A DNA stretch of 64,000 bases from Thermovibrio sp. (GTDB lineage Bacteria; Aquificota; Aquificia; Desulfurobacteriales; Desulfurobacteriaceae). Made by a program: the position numbers and the translations under genes. This document shows, piece by piece, positions 33,443 through 43,158 of this stretch; position 1 is the first letter of the stretch, and the number at the start of each line of letters is the position of its first letter. The notes below the pieces were generated by a model. The model was not told the DNA's origin. It did no database searches and worked only from the letters and a program-made list of their open reading frames with translations. The stretch spans positions 37,383-101,382 of the forward strand of contig WFYG01000036.1 in NCBI GenBank assembly GCA_015490195.1. Direction: 5' to 3'.

Positions 33443-34703
33443 CAGAGCCCTCCTTTTTCTTTCGTTTCCCCTTTTGCTCCTTCAACTGCTTAACATTCTG
33501 CCTAAGCTCCTCAATTGTTTGAGGGCTTATCAAGTCCTCTAAGCTCGCCTTAAGGAGCTCAGGGGAAAATTTTGTCTTATGTTTAAGGCAGTAGTAAATT
33601 GCTCTTAGATACTTAACAGAAAACTTATGAAATGCTCTTTTATCAATTCCGCCTGTTTTGATGTAATAGTAGCGATAATAATCAGCAGCTGGGTTTTTAA
33701 TATCTTCTCTCTTAAAGAGCTGACAAAGCATATACATTTCACGCCTAACTAATCTATTTGAATTGACTTTTTTCTTATACTTAACAGAAGTTCCGCTCTG
33801 ATTGTCCTGAACTGTAAATCCCATAAACTTTATAAATGTTTTCCAGTTGGGAAAGCGTCTTATATCAATGTAACTTGCTTTTAATGTTAGAGCTCTATTT
33901 TTACCTATACCCGGAAAACTTGTTAAAACTTGTAAATCTTCTTTAATTGAAGGCTTTTCGGAGAGTAGCTCTATCCTCTCTTCAAGTTGTTGTTTTTGTG
34001 ATAGTAAAAGTTCTAACACTTGAAGTTCTGATTTCAGCTCAAGTAGTAGCTCTTCTTGAATAGCAGAAAATGGAGTGAAGTTTTCCAAACTCTTCTTTAG
34101 TTTCTTAATCGTTTTTTCCTTTTGTAAGTTTCGCTTGTTAAAAGTTTCGTAATCTGGAGGAAATAAAACAGCTATGCACTGTCTAATTTTGTTTATAGAC
34201 TGCTGGATAGATTTTTCTAATCTTACTCTTCGCTGCATTAGGAAACGTAAGGTATAAGCATCGTAATCAAGGGGAATTACCGAAATCGGTAAAACTCCGA
34301 TAATAGCCAGTAGGCGGGCATCGTAATAATCATTTTTACTGGGAGCCGAAAATAACTCTCTTGCAGCCTTTAGTTTTTTTCCTTCAACTAAAAAAAGTTC
34401 CGCAATATCCAAAAATGTTTCTACTATCGGTAGAGAATATCTCCCAGTCTGCTCAAAATAAAGCTTTATCCGTCTGTTAGATGCTAACTCAATTAGTTTC
34501 TCTTTAAACTCTTGAAGTTGTGAGTGTTTCACTTTGTAAACTTGCCCATCAATAGCAAATACTGAAAAAGTAGCTCCAACATCAACACCAACAACACAGA
34601 CGCCTTGGTTCTTTACTATCTTCAGGATTATCTTTTCAGCTACGTGAAAAGACGGCTTTTGGGGTCTTTGAAATAACTCCCAAAGCTTAATAAGCTCGTC
34701 CAT
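33426..34703 (-). CDS. IS110-family DEDD/serine recombinase (transposase)
   Basis: VVGVDVGATFSVFAI, LYFEQTGRYSLPIV, KNDYYDARLLA; C-terminal LTSFPGIGKNRALTLKASYIDIRRFPNWKTFIKFMGFTVQDNQSGTSVKYKKKV. Confidence 0.92.
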   Translation of the reverse strand: MDELIKLWELFQRPQKPSFHVAEKIILKIVKNQGVCVVGVDVGATFSVFAIDGQVYKVKHSQLQEFKEKLIELASNRRIKLYFEQTGRYSLPIVETFLDIAELFLVEGKKLKAARELFSAPSKNDYYDARLLAIIGVLPISVIPLDYDAYTLRFLMQRRVRLEKSIQQSINKIRQCIAVLFPPDYETFNKRNLQKEKTIKKLKKSLENFTPFSAIQEELLLELKSELQVLELLLSQKQQLEERIELLSEKPSIKEDLQVLTSFPGIGKNRALTLKASYIDIRRFPNWKTFIKFMGFTVQDNQSGTSVKYKKKVNSNRLVRREMYMLCQLFKREDIKNPAADYYRYYYIKTGGIDKRAFHKFSVKYLRAIYYCLKHKTKFSPELLKASLEDLISPQTIEELRQNVKQLKEQKGKRKKKEGSDGNSN

Positions 34704-34719
34704 TGCCTCCCTCCGTGAT

Positions 34720-34798
34720 AGGTGAGGGAGTGGAGCAGTATGCTGAGTAGGCTGGGATTGAACCCGCCTAATATAATTAGTGTCCTACTCCCCCACCT
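34720..34798 (-). ncRNA. Candidate structured RNA (IS110 bridge-RNA-like leader)
   Basis: 12-bp closing stem AGGTGGGGGAGT/ACTCCCTCACCT (one G-U wobble only on the minus strand) enclosing CTAATTATATTAG, GGCGGGTTCAATCCCAGCC and AGCATACTGCT hairpins; directly upstream of the IS110 start. Confidence 0.45.
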
Positions 34799-34809
34799 GT
34801 TATTCATAG

Positions 34810-34838
34810 TTTACACTTATTTAAGTGCAGAATATAAT
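34810..34838 (+). promoter_or_regulatory. Sigma70-like promoter for speD
   Basis: TTTACA (34810-34815), 17-nt spacer, TATAAT (34833-34838). Confidence 0.7.
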
Positions 34839-34893
34839 TATAGCCGCCCGTGGGGAGGAGTCCCCCGTAACCCCTAATAGAGGAGGAAGGAAA

Positions 34894-35283
34894 ATGGCCA
34901 AGACCCTCGGCGTCCACATCGTTGCCGACCTCTACGGGTGCGACCCGGAAGTTTTAAAGTCTGCCAAGGCTATGGCAGAAATCTTTGAGGGGGCTGTGAA
35001 ACACGCCAACCTCAACAAGCTCTCAGCCTACTACCATCAGTTCCAGCCCTACGGGGCGACGGGGGTTGTAGTTATTTCAGAATCCCACCTTTCTTTCCAC
35101 ACCTGGCCGGAACACGGCTACGTTGCAATAGACGTTTACACCTGTGGAGACCACGAAAACGCCTTTAAGGCTTTTGACTATATTGTTGATAAGCTGAAAC
35201 CTGAAAGGGTTGAAAAGGACGTTCACTTCAGGGGAGTTGTTAACGAGGAAGAAGAAGTTACATTCTGTGCAAGCGTAGGCTGA
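34894..35283 (+). CDS. speD: S-adenosylmethionine decarboxylase proenzyme
   Basis: GVHIVADLYGCD...VVVISESHLSFHTWPEHGYVAIDVYTCGDH. Confidence 0.95.
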   Translation: MAKTLGVHIVADLYGCDPEVLKSAKAMAEIFEGAVKHANLNKLSAYYHQFQPYGATGVVVISESHLSFHTWPEHGYVAIDVYTCGDHENAFKAFDYIVDKLKPERVEKDVHFRGVVNEEEEVTFCASVG

Positions 35284-35317
35284 GTGCTTGTTAGAGGGGG
35301 CGTTAGCCCCCCTTTAA

Positions 35318-35701
35318 TTATTCCTCTCCGAACTTCCTCTCTATCTTCTCCTGTTCAAGCTTACACTTTATACAGAGTTCCGCTACAGGTCTCAGCTTAA
35401 GCCTCTCGTAGCTTATGCAGGAACCGCACTTTTCACAGATTCCATAAGTCCCTTCCTCAATCTTCTTTAAGGCTTTCTCAATTTTCTTCAGGTACTTTGC
35501 TTCCCTGTCTCTAATTCTCATCTCAAAGGTTCTAAGGATTTCATCTGTTGACATATCAACAAGATCTCCAACTTCCCTCTCAGATTGGGCTGTTTCCTCA
35601 AGCCCCCTCTTTATGTCCTCAAGGACTTCTCTCCTTTTCTGTTCCAGAATCTCTTTAAGCTCTTTCATCTGTTCTGCTGTAAGGCATCTGTTTCCCTTCA
35701 T
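35318..35701 (-). CDS. DksA/TraR-type zinc-finger regulator
   Basis: TYGICEKCGSCISYERLKLRPVAELCIKCKLEQE; start placed at MKGNRCLTAEQ. Confidence 0.85.
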   Translation of the reverse strand: MKGNRCLTAEQMKELKEILEQKRREVLEDIKRGLEETAQSEREVGDLVDMSTDEILRTFEMRIRDREAKYLKKIEKALKKIEEGTYGICEKCGSCISYERLKLRPVAELCIKCKLEQEKIERKFGEE

Positions 35702-35780
35702 GGTCTCCTCCTGCCTTTGTTGGTTGGGAAAGGTAGTTAACAGTTTGTAAAATGTCAACGACAAACTTTTGGGGGTAGAA

Positions 35781-36968
35781 ATGAAGCTTTCAGAAAGAGT
35801 TTTAAAGATGTCTCCCTCTCCCACAATGGCAATAACCAGCAAGGCTAAGGAGCTGAGGGCAAAGGGAATAGACGTTATAGGCTTTGGAGCCGGAGAGCCG
35901 GACTTTGATACGCCAGAACACGTTAAAGAGGCAGCAAAAGAAGCCATAGATATGGGATTTACGAAATACACACCACCTGCGGGGATACCGGAGCTCCGCC
36001 AGGCCGTAGCAAGAAAGCTGAGAGATGAAAACGGAATAGACTACGAGCCAGAGCAGGTTGTAATAACGGATGGAGCTAAGCAGGCGCTCTTTAATTTAAT
36101 GCTCTCTGTAATTGACGAGGGAGACGAGGTAATTATTCCTGCTCCCTACTGGGTGACATACCCCGAGCAGGTAAAGTTTGCAGGCGGGAAACCGGTATTT
36201 GTTGAAACTAAAGAGGTTAAGAACTTTACGTTAACAGTTGAAGACATTGAGCCGGCCGTTACGGAAAAGACAAAGCTCTTAATCCTCTGCACTCCACACA
36301 ACCCGACGGGAGCAGTTATTCCAAAGGAGGAGCTTGAGAAGATAGGGAAGTTCTGCGCAGAGAGGGGAATTCTAATAGCTTCAGATGAGTGTTACGAGAA
36401 ACTCACCTACGATGGATTTAAGCACACAAGCATCGCATCACTCTCAGATGAGATAAAGGAAATTACTATAACGGTAAACGCCCTCTCCAAAACCTTTGCA
36501 ATGACGGGCTGGAGAGTGGGATATGCAGCAGGGCCAAAAGAGATAATTGACGCAATGATTAAGATAAACTCCCAGTCTATCTCTAACGTAAACTCAATTG
36601 CCCAGAAGGCAGCAGTTGCGGCTCTAATTAAACCAAAAGACTTCCTGAAGGAGTGGATAACCGCCTACGACGAGAGGCGCCGCTACATGGTTGAGAGACT
36701 CAACGAGATTCCTGGAGTTTCCTGCATAATGCCAAGGGGTGCCTTCTATGCCTTTCCAAACGTTAAGGAGCTCCTTGAGAAAGGCGGATTTAAGGACGAC
36801 TTTGACCTTGCAGACTACCTCCTTGAGAGGGGCAAGATTGCCGTTGTTCCGGGAACGGCCTTTGGAGCTCCCGGCTACTTAAGGCTCTCTTACGCAACGT
36901 CAATGGAGAATATAGAGGAAGGGCTTAAGAGGTTTAAAGAAGCTGTTCTTGAGAGGTTAAATGGCTGA
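35781..36968 (+). CDS. aspC: Aspartate aminotransferase-family PLP enzyme
   Basis: GFGAGEPDFDTPEHVKEAA...CTPHNPTGAVIP...NALSKTFAMTGWRVGYAAG. Confidence 0.93.
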   Translation: MKLSERVLKMSPSPTMAITSKAKELRAKGIDVIGFGAGEPDFDTPEHVKEAAKEAIDMGFTKYTPPAGIPELRQAVARKLRDENGIDYEPEQVVITDGAKQALFNLMLSVIDEGDEVIIPAPYWVTYPEQVKFAGGKPVFVETKEVKNFTLTVEDIEPAVTEKTKLLILCTPHNPTGAVIPKEELEKIGKFCAERGILIASDECYEKLTYDGFKHTSIASLSDEIKEITITVNALSKTFAMTGWRVGYAAGPKEIIDAMIKINSQSISNVNSIAQKAAVAALIKPKDFLKEWITAYDERRRYMVERLNEIPGVSCIMPRGAFYAFPNVKELLEKGGFKDDFDLADYLLERGKIAVVPGTAFGAPGYLRLSYATSMENIEEGLKRFKEAVLERLNG

Positions 36969-37494
36969 GAAGAGAGTTTTTAGAGCTGACGGCTTAACGG
37001 TTCTCTCTTACGGAGTTTTGGTTATCTCTTACGTTCTCTTCTTTGGAGCTCTCATCCTTAAGGCCGGAAGGTTCTCCCCCGGCCTTATGGTTTTTGCTCT
37101 TCTCGTCCTTCCCGTTGTTGCCTATTTCGTTTTTCTTCTGAAGAAACGGGTTGTAATTACAGACGAAGGAATTGAAGTTTTTGGACTTACTGGCAGGAAG
37201 TTTATAAAGTGGAATGAAATTGAAGAGGTTTCCCTCACTCCAGGCAGGAAGTATTTTCTGTTTATAGCCGATAAAGAGGGGAAACTTGCCGTTATTGACG
37301 ACTCGTTTTCAAACTTTGAGGAGATACTTAAAGAGGTGAAGAGGAGAGCTCCCTCCAAACTCCCCGAGAACTACGACAGACTCGTCTCCTCTTACCGCCG
37401 CTCTTATACCTCAAACGTTGTTCTCATAGTTGCGGCTGCCATTCTGCTATTTATTCTTTTTAACTCCATTCTTGGCGGGAGTCTTCTCAGATGA
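36961..37494 (+). CDS. PH-domain-like membrane protein
   Basis: TM segments flanking KKRVVITDEGIEVFGLTGRKFIKWNEIEEVSL. Confidence 0.55.
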   Translation: MAEKRVFRADGLTVLSYGVLVISYVLFFGALILKAGRFSPGLMVFALLVLPVVAYFVFLLKKRVVITDEGIEVFGLTGRKFIKWNEIEEVSLTPGRKYFLFIADKEGKLAVIDDSFSNFEEILKEVKRRAPSKLPENYDRLVSSYRRSYTSNVVLIVAAAILLFILFNSILGGSLLR

Positions 37495-38028
37495 CGGTTT
37501 AACCCTCTCTATCTTTACTGAGGGTATTCTTAGTTTTTGGAGTTTCTCCTCAACTGCAGAGAGCCTTGAAGAGAGCTCCGCTAGTTGAGATTCAACCTTT
37601 GAGATTTCCGACTTCTGGTTCTGGCAGCACTCTTTTAATCTGTTAATGTCGCCTCTGACTGTAGAGAGCTCCCTCTTTAATCCCGCTGCTTCCCTCTGAA
37701 CCTTCTTGAGTTTTTCTTCAAAGGTTAAAACAGTTCTTACCGAAGACTTCTTGGTTGAAAAAAGAGCTCTTGTAAGCTCCATCTGTTTCGCTTCCTGCTT
37801 CAGCTGACGGGATTCTAAGTTGTTAACGGCCGTTTTCAGCTTTGCCAGTTCCTCCCGTAGCTGCTGGAGCTCCTTCTCTTTCTGAGACAGTGTCTTCTCT
37901 AAAGACCGGTTCTGAACCTCTAAAACCTGAACCCTTGCCTCAAGGGCGTTAATTTTTTCGTTTCCTGCAGTTACGCATCCGGTAAGGAACAGCGGAAAGA
38001 GTGGAAGGAGAACCAGACCTCTTTTCAT
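37447..38028 (-). CDS. Coiled-coil lipoprotein
   Basis: Lipobox FLTGCVTAG then heptad repeats. Confidence 0.6.
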   Translation of the reverse strand: MKRGLVLLPLFPLFLTGCVTAGNEKINALEARVQVLEVQNRSLEKTLSQKEKELQQLREELAKLKTAVNNLESRQLKQEAKQMELTRALFSTKKSSVRTVLTFEEKLKKVQREAAGLKRELSTVRGDINRLKECCQNQKSEISKVESQLAELSSRLSAVEEKLQKLRIPSVKIERVKPSSEKTPAKNGVKKNK

Positions 38029-38084
38029 TTTACCCTCCCGATACTACTTGAAAATTCTACCAGCTAGAGAATAGATTTTTTCTA

Positions 38085-38100
38085 AACTGACATGTCAGTT
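38085..38100. promoter_or_regulatory. Operator-like perfect 16-bp palindrome
   Basis: AACTGACATGTCAGTT, 13 bp before the TetR-family start codon. Confidence 0.6.
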
Positions 38101-38113
38101 CAGTGGGGAAAGT

Positions 38114-38677
38114 TTGAAGAAGAGAGAGAGAGAGATACTGGAAAGAGCAAAAAAACTTTTCTCTGAGAAGGGTTTCCACTCTCTTACCGTTTCAGACATA
38201 GTAGATTCCCTCGGGATTGCAAGGGGAACGTTCTACCTCTACTTCAAGAACAAAGATGACATCTACAAGAAAGTTCTGGAAAACCTGGTTGGTGAAATCT
38301 CCTCAAGGCTGAAGCTCCTGCCGAGGGAAAACCCATTGGGGCAGCTGAAGGAGAACGTTCGGGAAGTTCTAAGCCTTTTTGTTGAGGATAGAGAGCTTGC
38401 AAAACTCATCCTCTACCACCCTTACAAACTGAACCCTGAGTTTGATGCCGTTCTTGAAAAGTTCTTTGAAGAAATTAAAGGGCTCATAGAGAGCGCCCTC
38501 CTTAGAGGTATGGAGATGGGGATTGTGAGGGAGTGTAACGTAAACGTCGTTTCTGCTGCTGTTTTAGGAGCTTTCCTGGAAATAGGAAGGGAGCTCCTTG
38601 AGGGGAAAATCCCGACCGTTGAGAGCGCCGTTGAGGAGATCTTAGAGCTTTCACTTAAGGGTCTTCTGGAGGGGTAA
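38114..38677 (+). CDS. TetR-family transcriptional regulator
   Basis: FHSLTVSDIVDSLGIARGTFYLYFKNKDDIYKKVLE. Confidence 0.92.
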   Translation: MKKREREILERAKKLFSEKGFHSLTVSDIVDSLGIARGTFYLYFKNKDDIYKKVLENLVGEISSRLKLLPRENPLGQLKENVREVLSLFVEDRELAKLILYHPYKLNPEFDAVLEKFFEEIKGLIESALLRGMEMGIVRECNVNVVSAAVLGAFLEIGRELLEGKIPTVESAVEEILELSLKGLLEG

Positions 38678-41600
38678 TGTTTAAAGCTGGGATAGACGTC
38701 GGATCAACAACCGTTAAGGGAGTTCTTTTAGATAGAGATAACAACATAGTCTTCAGCCACTACGAGAGGCACGAGGCGAAACAGCCCGAAAAAGTCTTAA
38801 AGCTCCTTGAGAAGTTTGAGGAGATAGCCGGAAAGGATTTCCAGCTCTTCATGACCGGAAGCGGCGGGGGAGACATTGCAAGGGCTTTAGGGGTAAAGTT
38901 TGTTCAGGAGGTTAACGCCGTAAGTCTTGCAGTTGAGACCCTCCACCCTGAAGTCAACTCGGTTGTTGAACTTGGCGGACAGGACGCAAAGATGATCTTC
39001 TGGGTGGACGCTGGCGGGGTAAGGAGAAAGATAACAACCATGAACGATAAGTGTGCCGGCGGAACGGGAGCAACGATAGATAGGATTGTTTCAAAGCTGA
39101 AGCTCCCGTTAGACGTTGCAACAACGATTCACTTTGACCCCTCTAAAGTCCACCCGGTTGCTGCAAAGTGCGGGGTCTTTGCAGAAACTGACATAAACAG
39201 CCTCCAGAAGGCGGGAGTTCCTGCAGACGAGCTCCTCATCTCACTCTTTAACGCAATAGTCGTTCAGAACCTTGCAGTTCTAACGAGGGGACACACTTTA
39301 AGGCCTGTCGTTCTTCTACTTGGCGGGCCGAACACCTACTTTCCTGCCCTTGTTGAGGCCTGGAGATACCACCTTGAGAAGCTCTGGGATGAGAAGGGAA
39401 TTGATTACAACGAGAACTCACTTCTTCTTCCTGAGAACTCCCACCTCTACGCAGCACTCGGGTCTGCACTCTTTTCACAGTTTGAAGAGAGCCCATACAG
39501 GGGAGCTGAAGGGCTCAAGGAGTTCAGGAAGACACTTATCCACCTAAAGGCAAAAACGGGGGAGAGGGGACTCTTAAAGCCGGGAGAGAGTTTAGAGGAG
39601 TTTAGAGAGAAATACGGGGTTAAACCTTTTAAGCCGAGAGAGTTCAAAAAGGGAGAAAAGGTCAGGGCTTTCTTGGGAATAGACGGGGGCTCAACGTCAA
39701 CGAAGGCTGTTCTAATTGATGAGAAGGGGGAGCTCCTTGCAACGGCCTACACACTCTCAAAAGGCAACCCTTTAGAGGATACGAAAGAGGTTGTAAGGAG
39801 ACTGAAAGAACAGGTTGAGAGGAATGGGGCGGAGCTCCAGATACTCTCAGTTGGAACAACAGGCTACGCTAAAGAGATGCTTAAAGAAACTATCGGGGCA
39901 GACGTTGCAGTTGTTGAGACAGTTGCCCACACAATTTCTGCAAAGCACTTTTTCAAAGACATAGACGTTATCGTTGACGTTGGCGGCCAGGATATAAAGG
40001 TAATGATGCTTAAAAACGGTGAAGTTAAGGACTTTAAGCTCAACACACAGTGCTCTGCCGGAAACGGCTACTTCCTCCAGTCAACGGCTGAGAAGTTCGG
40101 CTACAGGGTTGAAGAGTTTGCAGACGTTGCCTTTAAGGCCGAGTACGCTCCAAGGTTCAACTTCGGCTGTGCGGTCTTTTTAGAGCAGGACATCGTTAAC
40201 TTCCAGAGACTTGGCTGGGAGCCCCACGAGATAATGGCAGGCCTTGCCAAGGTTCTTCCCAAGAACGTCTGGCTCTACGTTGTTAAGGAGCCCAACCTGA
40301 GGAAACTTGGAAAGAGGTTTCTCCTTCAAGGAGGAACACAGAGGAATCTTGCGGCTGTTAAAGCTCAGTACGACTTCATAAAGGAGAGGGTTCCAGACGC
40401 AGAGGTCTTCGTCCACCCGATAACGGGAGAGGCGGGAGCTTTCGGTGCCGCCGTTGAGGCCATGAGGAACTACACGGGAAGAACGAACTTCATAGGACTT
40501 GAGGAGCTCCTCTCGCTGAACTTCACCGTTAAGAGCGACGAGACGACAAGGTGCAGTTTCTGCACAAACAGGTGCCAGAGGACATTTGTAAAGGTAAACG
40601 CCAGAGTAGGGGAGAAGCTCTACATAATTGCACCCTGCGAGAAGGGAACCGTTTTAGACGTTAAGGACGTAAAAGGGGTTGTTAAAAAGTTCCAGAAAAT
40701 TAAAAAGGAAAATCCCAACCTCCAGGAGATTTCAGCCAAAAAGGTATTTGAGAGCTACCCGGTCAGTAAGGTATATCAGGAGAGGGTTTTTGGAATTTTT
40801 ACGAGGAAGAGCGTTATTGAGAGGAGGAAGAGGCTGAAGGCCGGAATTCCAAGGATTCTGAACTTCTACGCTTTGGCTCCCTTTTTCAGGGGATACCTTG
40901 AAGCCCTTGGGGTTGAGAACTTCGTCTTCTCAGACTACACAAGCGAGAAGATGGTGAGGGAGGAGCTCCGGGGAGGAGCAATTGACCCGTGTTTCCCAAG
41001 TAAAGTTGCCCTCGCCCATATAAGGAACCTCTTAAAGAAAGAGCCTGACTTTATACTCTTTCCCAAAGTTGCAACGCTTAAAACCCTCTTTAAGGACGCT
41101 GAGGGCTCCCACGCCTGCCCAACGGTTACGGCAACGCCAATCTCTGTTAAGTCTGTTCTCACAAAAGAAGAAGACATCTTTAAAAAGCTTGGGATTGAGT
41201 TTGTTGACCCGATTCTCCACTTTGACGACGAGGAGCTCCTCAAGTGGGAGATGTACGAGGCCTTTAAGGATTTACTCTCTCTAACCAGGAAGGAAAGCGA
41301 CAGGGCAGTTGAGGAAGGGTTTAAAGCCCTTGAGGCCTACACGAACGAGATGAGGAAGTTGGGAGAGAAAATCTTAAGGAAGGTTGAGCTTGAGGGAAAG
41401 ATAGCCATTTTAGTCCTTGGAAGGCCTTACCACAACGACCCGGGAATAAACCACGGGATAACGGAGGAGCTCCAGAAACTGGGCTACCCGATTCTGACGA
41501 TAGACTCGCTCCCGATAACAGATGAGTTTCTGAAAAAGGTATTCCCCGACAGAGATCCGTTTAAAATCAGGGATATCTGGCCGAAGGCCTACAGTGAGAA

Positions 41601-41874
41601 CAGTACTAAGAAGGTGTGGGGAGCTCTCTACGGCTCACGCCACCCAAACATTGCCCTATTAGACCTCTCTTCATTCCGGTGTGGCCACGACGCCCCCATC
41701 TACTCGGTTATTGACGAAATAGTGGAGAAGAGCGGCGTTCCATACTTTACCTTCCACGAAATAGACGAGAACAGGCCGTCTGGCTCAATAAAGATACGGG
41801 TTGAGACGATAGACTACTTCCTGAAGGAGAGGATGAAGGAGATGGCAGAAAGGGTTGAGGAGAAGACAGGTTAG
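38677..41874 (+). CDS. BadF/BadG/HgdC-type acyl-CoA dehydratase activase with tandem ASKHA domains and dehydratase-like C-terminus
   Basis: GIDVGSTTVKGVLLD and LGIDGGSTSTKAVLID; GGQDAKMI, GGQDIKVM; 1065 aa. Confidence 0.85.
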   Translation: MFKAGIDVGSTTVKGVLLDRDNNIVFSHYERHEAKQPEKVLKLLEKFEEIAGKDFQLFMTGSGGGDIARALGVKFVQEVNAVSLAVETLHPEVNSVVELGGQDAKMIFWVDAGGVRRKITTMNDKCAGGTGATIDRIVSKLKLPLDVATTIHFDPSKVHPVAAKCGVFAETDINSLQKAGVPADELLISLFNAIVVQNLAVLTRGHTLRPVVLLLGGPNTYFPALVEAWRYHLEKLWDEKGIDYNENSLLLPENSHLYAALGSALFSQFEESPYRGAEGLKEFRKTLIHLKAKTGERGLLKPGESLEEFREKYGVKPFKPREFKKGEKVRAFLGIDGGSTSTKAVLIDEKGELLATAYTLSKGNPLEDTKEVVRRLKEQVERNGAELQILSVGTTGYAKEMLKETIGADVAVVETVAHTISAKHFFKDIDVIVDVGGQDIKVMMLKNGEVKDFKLNTQCSAGNGYFLQSTAEKFGYRVEEFADVAFKAEYAPRFNFGCAVFLEQDIVNFQRLGWEPHEIMAGLAKVLPKNVWLYVVKEPNLRKLGKRFLLQGGTQRNLAAVKAQYDFIKERVPDAEVFVHPITGEAGAFGAAVEAMRNYTGRTNFIGLEELLSLNFTVKSDETTRCSFCTNRCQRTFVKVNARVGEKLYIIAPCEKGTVLDVKDVKGVVKKFQKIKKENPNLQEISAKKVFESYPVSKVYQERVFGIFTRKSVIERRKRLKAGIPRILNFYALAPFFRGYLEALGVENFVFSDYTSEKMVREELRGGAIDPCFPSKVALAHIRNLLKKEPDFILFPKVATLKTLFKDAEGSHACPTVTATPISVKSVLTKEEDIFKKLGIEFVDPILHFDDEELLKWEMYEAFKDLLSLTRKESDRAVEEGFKALEAYTNEMRKLGEKILRKVELEGKIAILVLGRPYHNDPGINHGITEELQKLGYPILTIDSLPITDEFLKKVFPDRDPFKIRDIWPKAYSENSTKKVWGALYGSRHPNIALLDLSSFRCGHDAPIYSVIDEIVEKSGVPYFTFHEIDENRPSGSIKIRVETIDYFLKERMKEMAERVEEKTG

Positions 41875-42629
41875 TTCAGGGGAAGTTTCCTCTCAACTTG
41901 GTAGATTACGGCTGTATCAATGTTTCCTGAGATAACTCCCTCAGAGTCTCCGGCCTCTGAGATGACCCTTCCCCACGGGTCAACGATGAGGGAGCTCCCT
42001 CCCATTTCTCTACCTGTTCCGTTTGAGGCAACGAAGAACCGCTGGAGCTCCACAGCCCTCGTCTTCACAAAGAGCTCCCAGTGGAACTTCCTGGCCCTTC
42101 CCCACTGTGCCGAAACTGTGAAGACCTCTCCTCCTAAGGTTTTAAGCCTTTCTAAAACAGAATAGAACCTCAGCTCAAAACAGATTACGGGAGCGACAAC
42201 TCCTACAGAGGTTTCTGCAACCTTTAAGTCGTCAAAACTTCCGGCAGTGAAGTAGTCTGTCTCTCCAGTTGGTGGAAACAGTTTAACCTTCGGCCTTGAA
42301 AGGAGCTCCCTTCCCCTGTCAAAGACCTTAACGGAGTTAAAGAGCTTTCCGTTAACCTTTTCAAAAACTGTAAAGATTAGGGTAATACCGAGGCCTTCCG
42401 AAAAGGAGAGGAGCTCACTGCCGACCCTTTCAGAGAACTTTACAGCTTCATCTACTCTTTCATAGCAGAAACCTGTTGGAAAAACCTCAGGGGCAACTAC
42501 TAAAGAACCCTTCTCACAGAAGTTTAAAAGTGAGAGGAACCGGGAGTAGTTCCTCTCAAAATCGCACTCTACAGTTTCAAACTGAACGGCATAAGCCTTA
42601 AAGGTTCTCCTCAAGGATTCTCTTTCCAC
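41871..42629 (-). CDS. Carbon-nitrogen hydrolase (nitrilase superfamily)
   Basis: VVAPEVFPTGF...RPKVKLFPPTGE...VAPVICFELRF. Confidence 0.85.
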   Translation of the reverse strand: MERESLRRTFKAYAVQFETVECDFERNYSRFLSLLNFCEKGSLVVAPEVFPTGFCYERVDEAVKFSERVGSELLSFSEGLGITLIFTVFEKVNGKLFNSVKVFDRGRELLSRPKVKLFPPTGETDYFTAGSFDDLKVAETSVGVVAPVICFELRFYSVLERLKTLGGEVFTVSAQWGRARKFHWELFVKTRAVELQRFFVASNGTGREMGGSSLIVDPWGRVISEAGDSEGVISGNIDTAVIYQVERKLPLN

Positions 42630-43158
42630 CTTTCTTATCCCACACTATCTCGCAGTACCTCTTCCTGCCACTTCCTTCTTTGTAGTAAAGGTAGTGCATC
42701 GGGTTCTTCTCAAAGTACCTTCTGTGGTACTCCTCTGCAGGGTAGAAGTTCTTAAAAGGCTCAACAGAAACAGCTATCGGTTCAGAGAAGAGTCCACTTT
42801 CTTCAAGAACTTTCAAGGCTTTTTTTGCCAATCTTTTCTGCTCCTCGTCGTGGTAGAAGATTACAGGCCTGTACTGGCTTCCCCTGTCTGCAAACTGGCC
42901 TCCCGGGTCTGTAGGGTCAATGGAAGTCAGAAACGTTACCAGCAGATCCCTGTATGAAATCTTTTCGGGGTCATACTTAACCTGAACCGCCTCAACGTGT
43001 CCGGTTTTTCCGGTGCAGACCTCCTCGTATGTGGGGTTCTCAACCTCTCCACCGGCGTAGCCGGGAACGGCCTCTAAAACCCCATTAACTTTACTGAAAG
43101 CCTCCTCTATACACCAGAAACATCCGCCTCCAAAGGTTGCCACCTTAACCATTTTCAA
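42598..43158 (-). CDS. msrA: Peptide methionine sulfoxide reductase MsrA
   Basis: [31 protein letters not shown]. Confidence 0.97.
   Translation of the reverse strand: MKMVKVATFGGGCFWCIEEAFSKVNGVLEAVPGYAGGEVENPTYEEVCTGKTGHVEAVQVKYDPEKISYRDLLVTFLTSIDPTDPGGQFADRGSQYRPVIFYHDEEQKRLAKKALKVLEESGLFSEPIAVSVEPFKNFYPAEEYHRRYFEKNPMHYLYYKEGSGRKRYCEIVWDKKGGKRILEENL

Noticed and set aside
34720-34798. tRNA gene (GGTTCAATCC resembles a T-arm)
   Set aside because: Cloverleaf arm lengths and loop sizes are wrong and the T-arm-like motif sits in the middle hairpin; treated as a candidate IS110 leader RNA instead.
21200-34810. attL/attR direct repeats bounding the element
   Set aside because: No convincing shared repeat found by eye at either candidate boundary, so exact ends are left open.
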